DNA of 64,000 nucleotides from Agelas oroides (Eukaryota; Porifera; Demospongiae; Agelasida; Agelasidae): contig OX422192.1 of NCBI GenBank assembly GCA_949130485.1, forward strand, positions 5,340,085 to 5,404,084, in the 5' to 3' direction. Shown here piece after piece: positions 60,007 through 64,000 of this stretch (positions within the stretch are counted from its first letter, which is position 1; every line of letters starts with the position of its first letter). The translations under genes and the position numbers were made by a program. The notes beneath the pieces are model-generated. The model made no database searches and was not told where the DNA came from. It saw only the letters and a list, made by a program, of their open reading frames with translations.

Positions 60007-60500
60007 GGAGGTCTTGGAAGCTCGTGTAGGCCTGTTTGAGTGCGAGCAAAGATCGAGAAAGCCGTTTTCACCACAGTGGAGGTCTTGTGAAGCTCGTGCA
60101 GGCCTATTGAAGTGGCAGGAAAGAACGAGAAAGCAGTTTTCACCACTGTGGAGGTGTTGTGAAGCTCGTGTAGGCCTGTTTCAGTGCCAAGAAAGGTCAA
60201 GAAAGCCGTTTTCACCACAGTGGAGGTCTTGTGAAGCTCGAGCAGGCCTGTTTAACTGCCAGGAATGATGGAGAAAGCTGTTTTCACCACTGTGGAGGTC
60301 TTGGAAGCTCGTGTAGGCTTGTTTTAGTGCCAGCAAAGATCGAGAAAGCCGTTTTCACCACAGTGGAGGTCTTGTGAAGCTCGTACAGGCCTATTGAAGT
60401 GGCATGAAAGAACGAGAAAGCAGTTTTCACCACTGTGGAGGTGTTGTGAAGCTCGTGTAGGCCTGTTTCAGTGCTCGGAAAGATCGAGAAAGCCGTTTTC
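60007..60500 (+). repeat. 287-bp higher-order repeat, second locus
   Basis: GGAGGTCTTGGAAGCTCG at 60007 and 60294 with the same four-monomer order as 48215-49078. The two loci are about 11.8 kb apart, so the pattern was carried by a larger duplication or exchange. Confidence 0.88.
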
Positions 60501-60520
60501 ACCACTGTGGAGGTCTTGTC

Positions 60521-61240
60521 TTGTGAAGCTCATGAAGGCCGGTTTATGTGCCAGGAAAGACCGAGAAATCAGTTTTCACCACTGAGGCTCGTGCAGGCCT
60601 GTTTAGGTCCCAAGAATGTTGATGAAAGCTCTTTTAACCACTGTGCATGTCCTGCTAAGCCCATGCCAGCCTGTTTCAGTGGCAGGAATGATCGAGAAAG
60701 CAGCTTTCTCCACTGTAGAGGTATTGTGAAGCTCGTGTAGGCCTGTTGAAGTGGCAGGAAAGATCGAGAAAGCCGTTTTCACCACTGTGCAAGTATTGTG
60801 AAGCTCGTGAAGGCCTGTTTAAGAGCCAGGAAAGATCGAGAAAGCGGTTTTCACCACTGTGCAGGTCTTGTCTTGTGAAGCTCATGAAGGCCGGTTTATG
60901 TGCCAGGAAAGACCGAGAAATCAGTTTTCACCACTGAGGAGGTTCTCTGAGGCTCGTGCAGGCCTGTTTAGGTCCCAAGAATGTTGATGAAAGCTCTTTT
61001 AACCACTGTGCATGTCCTGCTAAGCCCATGCCAGCCTGTTTCAGTGGCAGGAATGATCGAGAAAGCAGCTTTCTCCACTGTAGAGGTATTGTGAAGCTCG
61101 TGTAGGCCTGTTGAAGTGGCAGGAAAGATCGAGAAAGCCGTTTTCACCACTGTGCAAGTATTGTGAAGCTCGTGAAGGCCTGTTTAAGAGCCAGGAAAGA
61201 TCGAGAAAGCAGTTTTCACCACTGTGCAGGTCCTGTTTAG
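60521..61240 (+). repeat. Duplication with 365-bp offset
   Basis: Two consecutive nearly identical copies. The rare string GTTTAGGTCCCAAGAATGTTG is at 60601 and 60966, and AATGTTGATGAAAGC is in both. The first copy lacks about 13 bp after CACTGAGG relative to the second. Confidence 0.88.
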
Positions 61241-64000
61241 CCCGTGCCGGCCTGTTTCAGTGGCAGGAATGATCGAGAAAGCAGCTTTCTCCACTCTAGA
61301 GGTATTGTGAAGCTTGTGCAGGCCTGTTGAAGTGGCAGGAAAGAACGAGAATGCAGTTTTAACCACTGAGGAGGTTCTTTGAGACTCGTGCAGGCCTGTT
61401 TAGGTGCCAAGAATGTTGAATAAAGCTCTTTTAACCACTATGCATGTCCTGCTAAGCCCGTGCCGGTCGGTTTAAGTGGCAGGAATGATCGAGAAAGCAG
61501 TTTTCTCAACTGTCGAGGTTTGGTGAAGCTCGTGAAGGCCTGTTAAGTGACAAGAAAGTTCGAGAAAGCACTTTTCACCACTGTGCAGGTCCTGTTAAGC
61601 CCGTGCCGGCCTGTTTCAGTGGCAGGAATGATCGAGAAAGTAGCTTTCTCCACTGTAAAGGTATTGTGAAGCTCATGCAGGCCTGTTTAAGTGCCAGGAA
61701 TGATCGAGAAAGCTGTTTTCACCACTGTGCAAGTCTTGCGAAGCTCGTGAAGGCCTGTCTATGTGCTTGGAAAGATCAAGAAAGCCGTTTTCACGACAGT
61801 GCAGGTCTTGTGAAGCTCGTGAAGGCCTGCTTAAGAGCCAGGAAAGATCGAGAAAGCAGTTTACTACACTGTGGAGGTCCTGTGAAGCTCGTGCAGGCCT
61901 GTTCAAGTGACAGCAAAGATGGAGAAAGTAGCTTTCTCCACTGTAAAGGTATTGTGAAACTCGTGCAGACCTGTTTAAGTGGCAGGTATAGTCGACAAGG
62001 CAGTTTTCACCTCTGAGCAGGTCTTGCGAAGCTCGTGAAAGCCAGTTTAAGTGCCAGGAAAGACCGAGAAAGCAGTTTTCACCACTGAGGAGGTTCTTTG
62101 AGGCTCGTGCAGGCCTGTTTAGGTGCCATAAATGTTGAAGAAAGCTCTTTTAACCACAGTGCATGTCCTGCTAAGCCCGTGCCGGTCGGTTTAAGTGGCA
62201 GGAATAATCGAGGAAGCAGTTTTCTCCACTGTCGAGGTTTGGTGAAGTTCGTGAAGGCCAGTTAAGTGACAAGAAAGCTCGAGAAAGCAGTTTTCACCAC
62301 TGTGCAGGTCCTGTTAAGCCCGTGCCGGCCTGTTTCAGTGGCAGGAATGATCGAGAAAGTAGCTTTCTCCACTGTAAAGGTATTGTGAAGCTCGTGCAGG
62401 CCTGTTTAATTGTCAGGAATGATCGAGCAAGCTGTTTTCACCACTGTGCTGGTCTTGTGAAGCTCGTGAAGGCCTGCTTAAGAGCCGGGAAAGATCGAGA
62501 AAGCAGTTTACTACACTGTGGAGGTCCTGTGAAGCTCGTGCAGGCTTGTTCAAGTGACAGCAAAGATGGAGAAAGCAATCTTTACCACTGTGGTGGTTTC
62601 GTGAAGCCCGTGCAGGCCTGTTTAAGTGGCAGGAATGGTCGACAAAGCAATTTTCACCACTGAGCAGGTCTTGCGAATCTCGTGAAGGCCAGTTGAAGTG
62701 CCAGGAAAGACCAAGAAAGCAGTTTTCACCACTGAGGAGGTTTTCTGCGGCTCGTTCAGGCCTGTTTAGGTGCCAAGAATGTTGAATAAAGCTCTTTTAA
62801 TCACTGTGCATGTCCTGCTAAACTCGTTCCGGTCGGTTTAAGTGGTAGGAATGATCGAGAAAGCAGTTTTCTCCACTGTCGAGGTTTGGTGAAGCTCGTG
62901 AAGGCCAGTGAAGTGACAAGAAAGCTCGAGAAAGCACTTTTCACCACTGTGCAAGTCCTGTTAAGCCCGTGCCGGCATGTTTCAGTGGCAGGAATGATCG
63001 AGAAAGCAGCTTTCTCCAGGTATTGTGAAGCTTGTGCAGGCCTGTTGAAGTGGCAGGAAAGAACGAGAAAGCAGTTTTCACCACTGTGGAGGTCTTATGA
63101 AGCTGGTGCAGGTCTGTTTAAGTGCCAGGAAAGATCGCGTAAGCCGTTTACACCACAGTGGTGGTCTTGTGAAGCTCGAGCAGGCCTGTTTAAGTGCCAG
63201 GAAAGATCGAGAAAGAGGTTTTCACCACTGTGGAGGTCTAATGAAGGTCGTGTAGGCCTGTTTAAGTGCCAGGAATGATCGAGAAAACCGTTTTCACCAC
63301 TGTGGAGGTCTTGTGAAGCTCGTGTAGGCCTGCTTATGTGTTAGGAAAGATCGAGAAAGCCGTTTTCACCACTGTGCAGGTCTTGTGAAGCTCGTGAAGG
63401 CCTATTTAAGAGCCAGGAAAGAACGAGAAAGCAGTTTACTATACTGTGGTGGTCCTGTTAAGCCCGTTCCGGCATGTTTCAGTGGCAGCAATGATGGAGA
63501 AAGCAGATTTCTCCACTGTAAAGGTATTGTGTAACTTGTGCAGGCCTGTTGGAGTTGCAGGAAAGGACGAGAAAGCAGTTTTCACCACTGTGGAGGTCTT
63601 GTGAAGCTGGTGCAGGACTGTTTAAGTGCCAGGAAAGATCGCGTAAGCCGTTTGCACCACAGTGGTGGTCTTGTGAAGCTCGAGCAGGCCTATTTAAGTG
63701 CCAGGAAAATCGAGAAAGAGGTTTTCACCACTGAGGAGGTGCTTTGAGGCTCGTGCAGGCCTTTTTAGATGCCAAAAATGTTGAAGAAAGCTCTTTTAAC
63801 CACTGTGCATGTCCTGCTAAGCCCGTGCCGGTCGGTTTAAGTGGCAGGAATAATCGAGGAAGCAGTTTTCTCCACTGTCGAGGTTTGGTGAAGTTCGTGA
63901 AGGCCAGTTAAGTGACAAGAAAGCTCGAGAAAGCACTTTTCACCACTGTGCAGGTCCTGTTAAGCCCGTGCCGGCCTGTTTCAGTGGCAGGAATGATCGA

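Larger units (their letters stand above)
54567..64000 (+). repeat. 72-bp satellite array, plus orientation, block 6
   Basis: Satellite in plus orientation running off the window. It mixes the GAGGATATTCTCTG variant (to about 57560) with the CGCGTAAGCCG, GACAAGAAAGCTCGAG and TTTCAGTGGCAGG variants. The region 59360-60270 repeats much of 47350-48470. No gene is seen. Confidence 0.97.

Overview
The window looks like heterochromatin-type DNA from an invertebrate animal. About 54-55 kb of the 64 kb is one 72-bp tandem satellite, with five transposon insertions in it. There is no host gene, rRNA or tRNA that I can support. I infer an aquatic invertebrate, perhaps a sponge or cnidarian, from the eukaryotic splice sites, the Ginger1 DNA transposon with a Ulp1 protease and PHD finger, the TTAA-targeting MITEs and the large satellite. 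Nothing in the sequence fixes the species.

Layout. 1-8806: satellite, monomer on the minus strand. 8786-8820: a near-perfect palindrome where the array flips. 8807-19760: satellite on plus. 19761-20207: a 447-bp hairpin MITE. 20208-22685: satellite. 22686-24723: a Ginger1 transposon with TGTCA termini and CCGG target duplications, holding the 3' half of an integrase-type transposase gene (GPY/F tail, basic linker, Ulp1 protease, PHD finger) on minus. 24724-36724: satellite. 36725-40492 plus 41477-42240: two halves of one roughly 4.5-kb CACAG-ended transposon, split by an inversion that also flipped 984 bp of satellite (40493-41476). Inside it are a Harbinger-like MITE, a second hairpin and a 186-bp tandem repeat. 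42241-50631: satellite. 50632-51567: a non-autonomous element with Ginger-like subterminal repeats. 51568-53214: satellite. 53215-54566: two 507-bp TTAA MITEs flanking 330 bp of unrelated DNA, inserted as one unit. 54567-64000: satellite.

The 72-bp monomer is a multiple of three, so long fragments stay open in several frames on both strands. These 60-250 residue reading frames are a by-product of the repeat and I do not call them genes. The array evolves by local duplication: 144, 287, 364/365, 859, 864 and 928-bp higher-order copies are visible. Three insertions use tetranucleotide targets (CCGG, TTAA) that lie about 11 bp apart in one monomer variant. The only recognisable protein-coding content is the decayed Ginger1 transposase. 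No undescribed system is demonstrated. The best leads are the inversion-split transposon, the composite TTAA element and the palindromic orientation switch.
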